Below are positions 57,526-64,000 of a stretch of 64,000 bases of DNA, piece by piece. The stretch comes from Comamonas granuli NBRC 101663 (GTDB lineage Bacteria > Pseudomonadota > Gammaproteobacteria > Burkholderiales > Burkholderiaceae_C). Positions within the stretch are counted from its first letter, which is position 1, and every line of letters begins with the position of its first letter. Made by a program: the position numbers and the translations under genes. A model generated the notes under the pieces. That model did no database searches and was not told where the DNA came from. It saw only the letters and a list, made by a program, of their open reading frames with translations. The stretch covers positions 124,001 through 188,000 of the forward strand of contig NZ_BBJX01000007.1 in NCBI RefSeq assembly GCF_000739995.1, in the 5' to 3' direction.

Positions 57526-58711
57526 TGCGTTCGAGCAGGGGGCGGTTGTCGAGAAGGCGCTGGAAGGCCAGGGGCTCCAGGTCCAGTGTCTGCCAGCGGC
57601 CGGTGAGGATGAGCTCGGCCAGGCCGCGCCCGACGGCCGGGCACTGCTGCAGGCCGTGGCCCGAGAAGCCGTTGGCGAAGTACAGGTTGTCGCAGGCCGG
57701 GTGCAGGCCCAGGATGGCGTTGTGGTCGAACGCATTCATCTCGTAGTAGCCCGCCCAGGTGCTGCGCAGCCGCAGCGCCTCGAAGGCTGGGATGCGTTCC
57801 GCCAGCGTGGGCCAGACATGGTCCTCGAAAGCCGCGTGGTCCGGGTCCAGCGGTGCGTCGTCGGGGTCTGCGTCCTCGGGTGGGGCATAGCCCGCGATGA
57901 AGCCTGTGCCCTCGGGCCGCAGCCAGATGCCCGAGGGGTCGATGAGCAGCGGGCAGCCGGGCAGCGCCTCGGGGCAGGTGAAGTGGAACACCGTGCGCCG
58001 CTTGCCAAACACCGGCAGGTCAATGCCCAGCCACTGCGCCACCGCGCGCGCCCAGGGGCCGGCGGCGTTGACCACGGCGCTGCATTCCAGCCGCTGGCCA
58101 TCCGCCAGGCGCAGCGCGCGGATGTGCCGCACGCCGCCGCTGGCCTGCGTGTCCACGCCCACGGCCTCGGCCTGTATATAGCGCGCGCCCTGGGCCAGGG
58201 CCTTGCGGCGCAGGGCCTGCAGCAGGCTGTAGCCGTCGAACCAGCCCTCGGCTGACAGGCCGAGCGAGCCGAGCGAGACGCCGTCCGTGGACAGCCAGGG
58301 AAAGCGCGCGCGCAGCGCGTCGGGTGCGAGCAGGGCCACATCGGCGCCCATGCCACGCTGCACCGCATGGTTGTCGCGCAGCACGGATTCGCCCGCCGGG
58401 CTGGCCAGGTACAGGTAGCCCGCTTCGACCAGGCCGATGTCGGGCTGTTCCCCATGCACCTGCAAGCGCGTGCCGATGTCGCGCAGGAATTCGATGCCGA
58501 ACTGCGAGATGGCAATGTTGATCGGGCTGGAGAACTGTTGCCGGATCGAGCTGGCCGACAACGCCGACGAGGCGCGCGCGTAGCTAGGGTCGCGCTCCAT
58601 CACGACGACGGGCTGCTGCGGCGCCATCTGCGTCAAGAAAAAGGCGATGGCGCTGCCAATGGCGCCGCCGCCGATGATGGCGATCGGCGCGCCCTGGGTG
58701 TTGGCGATCAT
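57515..58711 (-). CDS. FAD-dependent oxidoreductase of the DAO family
   Basis: The 398-residue product starts with the FAD-binding loop IAIIGGGAIGSAIAFFL and has the D-amino-acid-oxidase/sarcosine-oxidase layout: ERDPSYARASSALSASSIR, VVNAAGPWARAVAQWLG, PSGIWLRPEGTGFIAGY and the C-terminal YFANGFSGHGLQQCPAVGR that closes the FAD site. The family oxidises amino acids, N-methyl amino acids or pipecolate. ATG at 58711 is 4 bases after the aldehyde dehydrogenase stop, so it is translated from the same message. Confidence 0.88.
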   Translation of the reverse strand: MIANTQGAPIAIIGGGAIGSAIAFFLTQMAPQQPVVVMERDPSYARASSALSASSIRQQFSSPINIAISQFGIEFLRDIGTRLQVHGEQPDIGLVEAGYLYLASPAGESVLRDNHAVQRGMGADVALLAPDALRARFPWLSTDGVSLGSLGLSAEGWFDGYSLLQALRRKALAQGARYIQAEAVGVDTQASGGVRHIRALRLADGQRLECSAVVNAAGPWARAVAQWLGIDLPVFGKRRTVFHFTCPEALPGCPLLIDPSGIWLRPEGTGFIAGYAPPEDADPDDAPLDPDHAAFEDHVWPTLAERIPAFEALRLRSTWAGYYEMNAFDHNAILGLHPACDNLYFANGFSGHGLQQCPAVGRGLAELILTGRWQTLDLEPLAFQRLLDNRPLLERNVI

Positions 58712-58715
58712 GGGA

Positions 58716-60248
58716 TCAGACGTCGAAGCGCACGCCTTGGGCCAGCGGCAGAGCGTCGCTGTAGTTGATGGTATTGGTGGCGCGGCGCATGTAGCCCTTC
58801 CAGGCGTCGGAGCCCGATTCGCGGCCGCCGCCGGTTTCCTTCTCGCCGCCAAAGGCACCGCCGATCTCGGCGCCGGAGGTGCCGATGTTCACGTTGGCGA
58901 TACCGCAGTCGCTGCCGGTGCTGGAGAGGAAGCGCTCGGCCTCGCGCAGGTCGGTGGTGAAGATGGCCGACGACAGGCCCTGGGGCACGCCGTTCTGCAA
59001 GGCAATGGCTTCTTCCAGGCTGGCGCAGGTCAGCACGTAGAGGATGGGCGCGAAGGTTTCGTGCTGCACCACGGCGCTTTGCGTCGGCATGCGCACCAGG
59101 GCCGGGCGGGCGTACCAGGCGTCCTCGCCCAGGGCCTGGCATTCGCGTTCACCGCCGTGCACCGTGCCGCCCTGTTCACGCGCCTGGGCCAGGGCGCTCT
59201 GCATCTGCTCAAAAGACGCCCGGTCCACCAGCGGGCCGACGAGCACGCCGTCGGCCAAAGGGTCGCCCACGCGCACGCTGGCGTAGATTTTTTCCAGCCG
59301 CGCCAGCAGCGGCGCGGCCACGTCGCGGTGCACGATGAGGCGGCGCAGCGTGGTGCAGCGCTGGCCCGCCGTGCCCACGGCGGCGAAGGTGATGGCGCGC
59401 GCGGCCAGTTCCAGGTCGGCGCTGGGCATGACCACCATGGCGTTGTTGCCGCCCAGCTCCAGGATGCTGCGGCCAAAGCGTTGCGCCACGTCCACTGCCA
59501 CGGCGCGGCCCATGCGCGTGCTGCCGGTGGCGCTGAGCACGGGCACGCGCGGCGAGCGCGCGAGCAGCTCGCCCATCTCGCGCCCGCCCAGCAGCAGCGT
59601 GGCCAGGCCGTCGGGGGCGGCCACGCCTTGCTCGGCGGCAAACTCGTCCAGCGTCTGCTGCAGCAGGTGGTGGCAGGCGATGGCGCACAGCGGGGTCTTT
59701 TCCGAAGGCTTCCAGGCCACGGCGTTGCCGCACACCAGGGCCAGCGCGGCGTTCCAGGCCCACACGGCCACGGGGAAGTTGAAGGCCGAGATCACACCCA
59801 CCACGCCCACCGGGTGCCAGGTTTCCATCATGCGGTGGCCGGGGCGCTCGCTGGCGATGGTCAGGCCATGCAGCTGGCGCGACAGGCCCACGGCGAAGTC
59901 GCAGATGTCGATCATCTCCTGCACCTCGCCCAGCCCTTCGGAGCGCACCTTGCCCGCCTCCAGCGACACCAGCAGGCCCAGCGCCTCCTTGTGCTGGCGC
60001 AGCTTCTGGCCCAGGCGGCGCACCAGTTCGCCGCGCACGGGCGCGGGCGTGGCGCGCCACTGCAGGAAGGCGGCGTGTGCGCCCTCGATGAGCGCCTGGG
60101 CCTGTGCGCTGGTGTGGCTGGCGAGCTGGGCGTACACGGCGCCGTCGCGCGGTGCGCGCACGCTCAGGCCCTGGCCGCGCCAGGGTGCGAGGTCCAGGCC
60201 CAGTTGCTGCAGGACGGAGTCGAAAAGAGGAATCGAAGAGGTGTTCAT
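58716..60248 (-). CDS. amaB: ALDH7-type aldehyde dehydrogenase (aminoadipate-semialdehyde type)
   Basis: The 510-residue product matches the ALDH7 (antiquitin/AmaB) branch: RMMETWHPVGVVGVISAFNF, VAVWAWNAALALVCGNA, WKPSEKTPL, STRMGRAV, the general base in LELGGNNAMVV and the nucleophile in GTAGQRCTTLRR. AmaB of Pseudomonas oxidises aminoadipate semialdehyde (piperideine-6-carboxylate) in lysine breakdown, and its partner AmaA is an FAD oxidase, as is the next gene here; however the substrate in this organism is unproved. ATG at 60248 heads the minus-strand set, divergent from a LysR regulator. Confidence 0.88.
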   Translation of the reverse strand: MNTSSIPLFDSVLQQLGLDLAPWRGQGLSVRAPRDGAVYAQLASHTSAQAQALIEGAHAAFLQWRATPAPVRGELVRRLGQKLRQHKEALGLLVSLEAGKVRSEGLGEVQEMIDICDFAVGLSRQLHGLTIASERPGHRMMETWHPVGVVGVISAFNFPVAVWAWNAALALVCGNAVAWKPSEKTPLCAIACHHLLQQTLDEFAAEQGVAAPDGLATLLLGGREMGELLARSPRVPVLSATGSTRMGRAVAVDVAQRFGRSILELGGNNAMVVMPSADLELAARAITFAAVGTAGQRCTTLRRLIVHRDVAAPLLARLEKIYASVRVGDPLADGVLVGPLVDRASFEQMQSALAQAREQGGTVHGGERECQALGEDAWYARPALVRMPTQSAVVQHETFAPILYVLTCASLEEAIALQNGVPQGLSSAIFTTDLREAERFLSSTGSDCGIANVNIGTSGAEIGGAFGGEKETGGGRESGSDAWKGYMRRATNTINYSDALPLAQGVRFDV

Positions 60249-60359
60249 AAATCCATGCCGGAAGGCTTCAACGGTGAGGCCGCCTCGGCTCCTGTGCACG
60301 CAGAGGCGCAGGGGCATTCAGGAGGCGATGCATGCCATGGTAATTGCGTTTTGCGCACC

Positions 60360-60389
60360 CAACAACTGCTATATCCTTCATGGTTGTTG
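60360..60389. promoter_or_regulatory. Inverted repeat upstream of lysR
   Basis: CAACAAC and GTTGTTG, perfect 7-base arms with a 16-base spacer, lie 22 bases before the lysR ATG in the 162-base gap to the divergent aldehyde dehydrogenase gene. The position fits a site for the LysR protein itself. Confidence 0.5.
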
Positions 60390-60410
60390 AGTTTTTTGAA
60401 TCTATCGGGC

Positions 60411-61304
60411 ATGAGAAAAGACATCCCCAGCCTGGGTGTGCTCCAGGCGTTCGAGGCGTCGGCGCGCTTGCTGAGCTTCTCCCGCGCGGCCGAGGAGCTG
60501 GCGCTCACGCCCAGTGCCGTGAGCCGCCATGTGGCGGCCCTGGAGGACCGCCTGGGGGTGACGCTGTTCGTGCGTGCGCGCCGCCGCCTCATGCTGACCG
60601 ATACCGGGCGCAGCTATGCGGCGCGCATCCGCCTGCACCTGGAGCAGATCGAGCGCGACACGCAGGAAATCCGCGTGGGGCGCGAGGAAGGCTATGTGCT
60701 GAACCTGGCCGTGGTCTCCACGTTCTGCACGCAGTGGCTCATTCCGCGCCTGCCGCAGTTTGCGGCGCAGCACCCGCGCATCACGCTGAACCTGTCGGTG
60801 CGCTCAGAGGCCTTTGCCTTTGACGAAAGCGGTTTCGACGCTGCCCTTTACTACGGCGACCGGCTCTGGCCTGACACCCAGGGCAGCATGGTGGTGCCCG
60901 AGGGGTCTTGCGCGCCGGTGTGCAGTCCGGCCTATGCGCAGGCGCACAGCCTGCAGGACGAATCCGCCTGGCTGCAGTGCCCACACCTCACGCTGGCCTC
61001 GCGCCCCAACGCCTGGCGCGACTGGTACGCCGCGCGGGGCTGGCATTACACGCTGCACGCCTCGCGCGGGCCGCGCTATGAACTGTTCTCCATGGTCATC
61101 GCCGCTGCTGCCGTGGGCCTGGGCGTGGGTCTGGTGCCGCTGCTGCTGGCGCAGGAGGCGCTGGACAGCGGCCGCCTGGTGCTTGCCCACCCGCAGCAGC
61201 TCGCTGGGGCCCAGGGCTACTGGTGCGTGCAGCCGCAGCACCGTCCCGGCACGGAGGCCCTGCAGGCGTTCCGGGAGTGGCTGCAGGCCCAAGGGGCGTC
61301 ATAG
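60411..61304 (+). CDS. LysR-family transcriptional regulator (GcvA-like)
   Basis: The 297-residue product has the LysR winged helix (SLGVLQAFEASARLLSF, SRAAEELALTPSAVSRHV) and a substrate-binding domain with LAVVSTFCTQWLIPRLPQF and VIAAAAVGLGVGLVPLLL; this start resembles GcvA-type regulators. ATG at 60411 gives MRKDIPSLG. It is divergent from the aldehyde dehydrogenase gene, so it probably controls the ALDH-DAO-ThDP set in response to its substrate. Its end overlaps lrgB by 6 bases on the opposite strand. Confidence 0.9.
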   Translation: MRKDIPSLGVLQAFEASARLLSFSRAAEELALTPSAVSRHVAALEDRLGVTLFVRARRRLMLTDTGRSYAARIRLHLEQIERDTQEIRVGREEGYVLNLAVVSTFCTQWLIPRLPQFAAQHPRITLNLSVRSEAFAFDESGFDAALYYGDRLWPDTQGSMVVPEGSCAPVCSPAYAQAHSLQDESAWLQCPHLTLASRPNAWRDWYAARGWHYTLHASRGPRYELFSMVIAAAAVGLGVGLVPLLLAQEALDSGRLVLAHPQQLAGAQGYWCVQPQHRPGTEALQAFREWLQAQGAS

Positions 61305-62024
61305 CCAGCGCATGGCCAGCGGAATCAGCAGCGCCGCCAGCACGGCCTGCAGCCCCAGCGCCAGGGCGGCCCAGGCGCCCGCGTCCGCGTGCACCTGCAG
61401 GGCGCGGGCTGCTCCGATGCCGTGTGCGGCCGTACCCAGGGCGAAGCCGCGCGCCATCCACCCCGTGGTGTCCCGGCCCACGCCCAGCAGGGCGAACAGG
61501 GTTTTGCCGCTGAGGGCGCCGATCAGCCCCGTCAACACCGCAAACACTGCCGCGAGGGAAGGCACGCCCCCGATCTTGTCGGCAATGCCCATGGCCACGG
61601 GGGCGGTGACCGATTTGGGCACCAGCGAGAGCACCACCTCCGCGGGCAATCCCAGGGCCCAGGCCAGGCCGGCGGCGCTGCCTGCTGCGGCCGCACCACC
61701 GACCACGGCCGCCAGGGTAAAGCGCGCCCAGTGCGCGCGCAGCGCGGCGCGTCGCTCCCACAGGGGCCAGGCCAGCGCGACCACGGCCGGCCCGAGCAGG
61801 AAGTGGATGAACTGCGCACCGGCAAAGTAGGTGGGGTAGGCCGTGCCCGTGGCCCACAGGCCTGTGCCCAGGGCCAGAATGGACCAGAGCACCGGGTTGG
61901 CCCAGGGCGCCTGCCCCATGCGCGTGTAGAACGCCAGGGCCAGCACGTACACCACCAGCGTGGCGTTGAGCCCGAACAGCGGCGTGGACGCCAGGTACAC
62001 CCACAGTTGCACGAAGTCAGTCAT
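61299..62024 (-). CDS. lrgB: LrgB-family membrane protein
   Basis: The 241-residue product has about seven to eight hydrophobic segments and the LrgB core (FIHFLLGPAVVALAWPLW, LVPKSVTAPVAMGIADKIGG, and GFALGTAAHGIGAARAL with the conserved GTAAHGIGTA-like motif). LrgB is the larger partner of LrgA/CidA. In bacteria these were first tied to cell lysis, but plant PLGG1, an LrgA-LrgB fusion, transports glycolate and glycerate, and Bacillus PftAB transports pyruvate. The start overlaps lrgA by 8 bases and the two follow glcD at once, so a 2-hydroxy-acid transporter is plausible here. Confidence 0.92.
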   Translation of the reverse strand: MTDFVQLWVYLASTPLFGLNATLVVYVLALAFYTRMGQAPWANPVLWSILALGTGLWATGTAYPTYFAGAQFIHFLLGPAVVALAWPLWERRAALRAHWARFTLAAVVGGAAAAGSAAGLAWALGLPAEVVLSLVPKSVTAPVAMGIADKIGGVPSLAAVFAVLTGLIGALSGKTLFALLGVGRDTTGWMARGFALGTAAHGIGAARALQVHADAGAWAALALGLQAVLAALLIPLAMRWL

Positions 62025-62364
62025 GCGGTGCCTTCATCAGGCGGCGCAGCACCAATGCTGTCACGGCCAGGCCGATCCAGGTGGAGACGGCGATCACCAG
62101 CAGCAGCCGCAGGCCGTGCTGTGCCAGCAGCCCGAGCTGCGTGACCACGCCCACGCCCACGGGCACGAAGAGCAGCGAGAGGTGGCTCAGCAGGAAGCTG
62201 GCGACAGCCTGCACGCGCATCTGCACCGCCGGCCAGCGCAGCGCGCCCAGCAGCAGCACCATGCCGATCACCGGGCCGGGGTAGGGCAGGTGCAGCAGGC
62301 GCGCCAGGGCCTCGCCCGCCGACTGCAGCGTGAGCAGGATGGCCAGGCCCTGGAGCACCTGCAT
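62017..62364 (-). CDS. lrgA: LrgA/CidA-family membrane protein
   Basis: The 115-residue product has four hydrophobic helices and the family pattern YPGPVIGMVLLLGALRW, then LLSHLSLLFVPVGVGVV. Length and layout are typical of CidA/LrgA. It starts 9 bases after the glcD stop and overlaps lrgB, which makes glcD-lrgA-lrgB a single unit. Confidence 0.92.
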   Translation of the reverse strand: MQVLQGLAILLTLQSAGEALARLLHLPYPGPVIGMVLLLGALRWPAVQMRVQAVASFLLSHLSLLFVPVGVGVVTQLGLLAQHGLRLLLVIAVSTWIGLAVTALVLRRLMKAPHD

Positions 62365-62373
62365 GGCCGGTGC

Positions 62374-63870
62374 TCAGGCGCGCGGCGCCAGGCCAGGTCC
62401 GCCGGCCAGGGTTTTCATCAGCCCCAAGTCCCCGCAGCGGTTGGGCGTGGGGATGACCTTGCCGGGATTGAGCAGGCCCTGCGGGTCGAAGGCCTGCTTG
62501 AGGCGCTCCATCTGCTGCAGCTCCGCGTCGGTGAACTGCACGCGCATGCTGGCGAGCTTTTCCACGCCCACGCCATGCTCGCCGGTGATGGCGCCGCCCA
62601 TGGCCACGCTGGTGTTCATGATGTCGGCGCCAAAGGCCTCGGCGCGGCGCAGCTGGTCGGCGTCGTTGGCATCGAACAGGATCAGCGGGTGCAGGTTGCC
62701 GTCGCCCGCATGGAACACGTTGGCGCAGCGCAGGCCGTATTTCTTCTCCATGTCCTGGATGGCCAGCAGGATGTCGGCCAGGCGCTTGCGCGGGATGGTC
62801 GAGTCCATGCACATGTAGTCGGGGCTGATGCGGCCGCTGGCGGGGAAGGCGTTCTTGCGCCCGCTCCAGAAGCGCAGGCGTTCTTCTTCATCGCGGCTCA
62901 CCGCCAGGGCCGTGGCGCCGGCATCCTGCAGCACGGCGCTCATGCGCGCGATTTCCTCTTCCACTTCTTCGGGCGTGCCGTCGCTCTCGCACAGCAGGAT
63001 GGCTTCGGCGCTCAGGTCGTAGCCGGCGTGCACGAAGTCCTCCACGGCAGCCGTCATGGGCTTGTCCATCATCTCCAGCCCGGCGGGGATGATGCCGGCG
63101 GCGATGACGGCGGCCACCGCATCGCCCGCCTTGCGCACGCTATCGAAGCTGGCCATGATGCAGCGCGCCAGCTGCGGCTTGGGCACGAGCCGGACGGTCG
63201 CTTCGATGGCCACGGCCAGCATGCCTTCGCTGCCGATCACGGCGGCCAGCAGGTCGTAGCCCGGGGCGTCGAGCGCCTCGCTGCCGAAAGTGACTTCGTC
63301 GCCCTCGGCGGTGAAGCCGCGCACGCGCAGCACGTTGTGTACCGTCAGGCCATATTTCAGGCAGTGCACGCCGCCCGAGTTTTCGGCAATGTTGCCGCCG
63401 ATGGTGCAGGCGATCTGGCTGCTGGGGTCGGGCGCGTAGTACAGCCCGTGGGGGGCCGCCGCTTCGCTGATGGCCAGGTTGCGCACGCCGCACTGCACGG
63501 TGGCCGTGCGGCTGACCGGGTCGACGGCCAGGATGCGGTTGAACCGCGCGAGCGACAGCGTCACGCCCAGGGCATGCGGCATGGCGCCGCCCGAGAGGCC
63601 CGTGCCTGCACCGCGCGCCACCACCGGCACGCCCAGGCCGTGGCAGGTGCGCAGCACGGCCTGCACCTGGGCTTCGGTCTGCGGCAGGCACACGGCCAGC
63701 GGGCGCTGGCGGTAGGCCGTCAGGCCATCGCACTCATAGGGGGTGGTGTCTTCGCTGTGCCACAGCAGGGCGTCGGCGGGCAAGACCCGCTGCAGCGCCT
63801 GCACCACCTGGCTTTGGCGGGCGGCGCGCTCCTGTGCAGCAGCAAAAGGGGCTGAATCGGCGGCGTTCAT
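62374..63870 (-). CDS. glcD: Glycolate oxidase subunit GlcD
   Basis: GlcD is the FAD subunit that oxidises glycolate (and D-lactate) to glyoxylate. The 498-residue product follows E. coli GlcD block by block: TPYECDGLTAYRQRPLAV, VARGAGTGLSGGAMP (FAD-binding), YYAPDPSSQIACTIGGN, ENSGGVHCLKYGLTVHN, SEGMLAVAIE, GLEMMDKPM and NVFHAGDGNLHPLILFD. ATG at 63870 gives MNAADSAPF and is chosen over one 17 codons upstream. The usual partners glcE and glcF are not downstream; lrgA and lrgB are. Upstream the window ends. Confidence 0.94.
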   Translation of the reverse strand: MNAADSAPFAAAQERAARQSQVVQALQRVLPADALLWHSEDTTPYECDGLTAYRQRPLAVCLPQTEAQVQAVLRTCHGLGVPVVARGAGTGLSGGAMPHALGVTLSLARFNRILAVDPVSRTATVQCGVRNLAISEAAAPHGLYYAPDPSSQIACTIGGNIAENSGGVHCLKYGLTVHNVLRVRGFTAEGDEVTFGSEALDAPGYDLLAAVIGSEGMLAVAIEATVRLVPKPQLARCIMASFDSVRKAGDAVAAVIAAGIIPAGLEMMDKPMTAAVEDFVHAGYDLSAEAILLCESDGTPEEVEEEIARMSAVLQDAGATALAVSRDEEERLRFWSGRKNAFPASGRISPDYMCMDSTIPRKRLADILLAIQDMEKKYGLRCANVFHAGDGNLHPLILFDANDADQLRRAEAFGADIMNTSVAMGGAITGEHGVGVEKLASMRVQFTDAELQQMERLKQAFDPQGLLNPGKVIPTPNRCGDLGLMKTLAGGPGLAPRA

Positions 63871-64000
63871 GCCGGCAACTGTAGGCGAATCGGCAGATCT
63901 GTGCCATGACGAATCTTGCACGAGGCCGTGAAATGCCCTGTTGCAAGTCCGTGCAAAAAATAGTCCTCGGCGAAGCCTTTTTCTCCCTGGCGCGTGCGCT
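63871..64000. other. Upstream region of glcD at the window end
   Basis: The last 130 bases hold no convincing gene. TTGCAC and its near-inverse GTGCAA recur (CTTGCACGAG at 63915, GTTGCAAGTC at 63941, CGTGCAAAAA at 63951), which may be part of a regulatory site for glcD. Confidence 0.35.

Noticed and set aside
58647-60410. Long in-frame extension upstream of the LysR gene
   Set aside because: It would run antisense through the aldehyde dehydrogenase. The LysR domain begins normally at 60411.

Overview
The window is about 64 kb of a very GC-rich, densely coding bacterial chromosome. Gene content and order (pntAB, hpf-ptsN-hprK, fur/bamE, leuS-lptE-holA-proA, trkA-trkH-gshA-kup, rsmI/yraN-diaA-like-BON lipoprotein, pilT-CNB-pilU) and two dispersed repeat families typical of Acidovorax-type genomes point to a betaproteobacterium of the family Comamonadaceae. 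This is inferred from recognition, not from a database search. I see no rRNA, tRNA, CRISPR array, insertion sequence, prophage or integrase.

Region by region. 1-7.3 kb: end of a class II aldolase, the pntAB transhydrogenase, fadD, a nucleosidase (mtn) and corA. 7.5-13.4 kb: degenerate UDG-like protein, rimI and tsaB (minus), dacB (plus), then two convergent lipoproteins, an alpha/beta hydrolase and a GDSL-like protein that lacks its catalytic residues. 13.4-18.1 kb: Sua5-type synthase, purK, purE, a thioredoxin-TPR protein and purC. 18.4-26.8 kb: hpf, ptsN, hprK, fur, bamE, dapB, exbBD, leuS and lptE. 26.8-28.8 kb: a minus-strand arginase/ornithine cyclodeaminase cassette splits lptE from holA. 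29-38.2 kb: holA, a small unknown gene, proA, trkA, trkH, gshA and kup. 38.2-46.7 kb: rsmI and yraN with touching start codons, a SIS protein, a BON lipoprotein, a beta-hydroxyacid dehydrogenase, pilU, a cyclic-nucleotide-binding protein, pilT, yggS and ltaE.

46.7-63.9 kb looks more accessory and catabolic. It holds an ABC solute-binding protein, a TetR regulator with a large inverted-repeat operator over its own start, an acyl-CoA synthetase, a single-chain BC-BCCP-CT acyl-CoA carboxylase, a class V aminotransferase and ogt. A minus-strand set follows (ALDH7-type dehydrogenase, DAO-type oxidase, ThDP enzyme) facing a LysR regulator. The window ends with glcD-lrgA-lrgB.

The most unusual signal is a short imperfect palindrome of about 60-70 bp present in 13 recognisable copies. 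Six copies lie between genes, four of which supply the stop codon of a neighbouring gene. Seven lie inside essential or housekeeping reading frames (mtn, purK, the thioredoxin-TPR gene, leuS, proA twice, the carboxylase), always in a frame that gives a small Ala/Gly-rich peptide. This resembles in principle the protein-embedded palindromic elements of Rickettsia. Other points of interest are glcD coupled to lrgAB, two proteins of catalytic families whose active-site residues are gone, and a self-contained oxidase/decarboxylase/dehydrogenase set.
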